Origin: an uncultured Rhizobiaceae group bacterium
GTDB taxonomy: Bacteria; Pseudomonadota; Alphaproteobacteria; Rhizobiales; Rhizobiaceae
Direction of reading: 5' to 3'
NCBI GenBank assembly: GCA_938030645.1
Contig: CALHHQ010000158.1
Span: 1-5,418 of the forward strand
DNA length: 5,418 bases
The stretch's first letter is position 1, and every line of letters begins with the position of its first letter. The translations under genes and the position numbers were made by a program. The notes beneath the pieces are model-generated. The model worked only from the letters and a program-made list of their open reading frames with translations. It made no database searches and was not told the DNA's origin. Shown here piece after piece: positions 4,616-5,418 of the stretch.

Positions 4616-5418
4616 ATGATCAAAGTTTTGAGTTTTTTGAGCCGTGTTTTGTGCGCGGGCGTTTTGGTTTCCGCAATGGGTGCAACAGGGCATTCCAGTG
4701 ATTTCAACCGCACTTGGCACAAAACCAATTCGTCCATCGTTCTGGACGCGTATGAATATACGCCAATTGATTGGTCCAAAATGCGCAACAATAAGCGCTT
4801 GGCTGGCTTCATCAACAAGGCTTCTGACGGTTTGAGCCCAAGTGCGAGTTGTAAAGGCAATTCCGTTTGTCGCTTGAAATGGCGTCGCTATGTGGCCACG
4901 CACGAATTATACCACACGCGCAAAGCTATTGCGAAAGAACTGGGTATGAAGTGGGGCGCTTATCATCTGGCGCGCCCGGGCAACCCTGTGAAACAAGCGA
5001 ACCATTTTCTGCAATTCACCAAGCCTGATAAAGACGATTTGCTCGCCTTGGATATTGAACACAATGACCCTAGCAAATGGATGTCACTTGGTGACGGTGA
5101 AATTTTTGCCCGCGTGATTAAGCGCCGCACGGGCCGCTATCCTATTCTCTATACTAACCATTCCACATCAAAGTTCATCGCAGCCAACAAAGAAAAGTAT
5201 CCTTTGCTGTCGCGTTTGAACCTTTGGTACGCACGTTACAAGCCATCTATGCAGTGTGCTTTTCCAATGGGGCACTGGAAAAGCTATACGCTTTGGCAGT
5301 TTTCTTCGATGGTCAACTGCAATGATCGCACTTGCCCTTGGCGTATCAACGGCGCTGGCAACTGGATTGATGTGAATGTTGTCGCGATGTCGCCCAAACA
5401 ATTGCGCAAAGAATGGCC
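4616..5418 (+). CDS. Secreted GH25 lysozyme (muramidase), C-terminus cut by window edge
   Basis: The frame is open from ATG 4616 to the edge, giving 267 codons without a stop. GH25 enzymes cleave the MurNAc-GlcNAc beta-1,4 bond of peptidoglycan. Family landmarks appear in order: VLDAYEYTPIDW (42-53; D44 is the first active-site Asp), GFINKASDG (64-72), WGAYHLARPG (113-122), the catalytic DxE in LALDIEHND (143-151; D146, E148), GRYPILYTNHS (173-183), LWYARYKP (203-210), YTLWQFSS (224-231) and GNWIDVNV (248-255; D252). Residues 1 to about 25 look like a Sec signal (K3, R10, hydrophobic VLCAGVLVSA), with no lipobox, so the product should be periplasmic or secreted. Four later cysteines (C79, C85, C214, C235) plus C240 suggest disulfides. 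GAAGAG at 4601-4606 is a moderate ribosome site. The GH25 domain is essentially complete; only the tail is missing. The role could be cell-wall remodelling or interbacterial; context does not decide. Confidence 0.9.
   Translation, partial: MIKVLSFLSRVLCAGVLVSAMGATGHSSDFNRTWHKTNSSIVLDAYEYTPIDWSKMRNNKRLAGFINKASDGLSPSASCKGNSVCRLKWRRYVATHELYHTRKAIAKELGMKWGAYHLARPGNPVKQANHFLQFTKPDKDDLLALDIEHNDPSKWMSLGDGEIFARVIKRRTGRYPILYTNHSTSKFIAANKEKYPLLSRLNLWYARYKPSMQCAFPMGHWKSYTLWQFSSMVNCNDRTCPWRINGAGNWIDVNVVAMSPKQLRKEW

Noticed and set aside
4490..4903. Leftward frames of 106-137 codons at the start of the GH25 gene
   Set aside because: They are antisense to the signal peptide and first catalytic region of the GH25 lysozyme, which has the full set of family motifs.

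Overview
The window looks like an ordinary chromosomal stretch of an alphaproteobacterium. The main evidence is the malonyl-CoA synthetase, which follows the Rhodopseudomonas-type MatB closely along its whole length. The MocR regulator, the small VOC protein and the secreted GH25 lysozyme also fit that group. Base composition by eye is near half GC, lower than most soil rhizobia, so a marine or host-associated member of Hyphomicrobiales (Rhizobiales) or a neighbouring order is plausible. That placement is an inference. I see no transposase, integrase, tRNA, CRISPR array or other mobile-element signature.

Layout. Bases 1-159 hold the first 53 codons of a leftward cytochrome P450, cut by the window edge. 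A 166-bp divergent promoter region (160-325) follows. It is the most structured non-coding DNA here: an 18-bp perfect palindrome, an 8-bp direct repeat with an 11-bp period, and three TTGCCGA half-sites, two of which form an inverted repeat over a candidate -35 box. From there, everything runs rightward: matB (326-1849), a small secreted and very basic protein of unknown function (2021-2311), a VOC/glyoxalase-fold protein (2422-2838), a MocR-type regulator (GntR winged helix fused to an aminotransferase fold, 2936-4420), and the first 267 codons of a secreted GH25 muramidase (4616 to the right edge). The GH25 frame is open to the edge.

How the genes relate. The P450 and matB share a control region and may be co-regulated, but nothing in the sequence gives the P450 substrate. 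MatB would activate malonate to malonyl-CoA; neither a malonyl-CoA decarboxylase (MatA) nor a malonate carrier (MatC) is visible, so MatB more likely feeds malonyl-CoA to biosynthesis or works with genes outside the window. The MocR gene has a direct repeat and an inverted repeat just upstream of its start, the type of layout expected for autoregulation in this family. The small basic protein, the VOC protein and the lysozyme have separate intergenic spacers of about 100-200 bp and look like individual transcription units. I find no convincing new multi-gene system. The best leads are the operator-like elements, the unknown cationic exported protein, and the VOC protein lacking the usual metal ligands.
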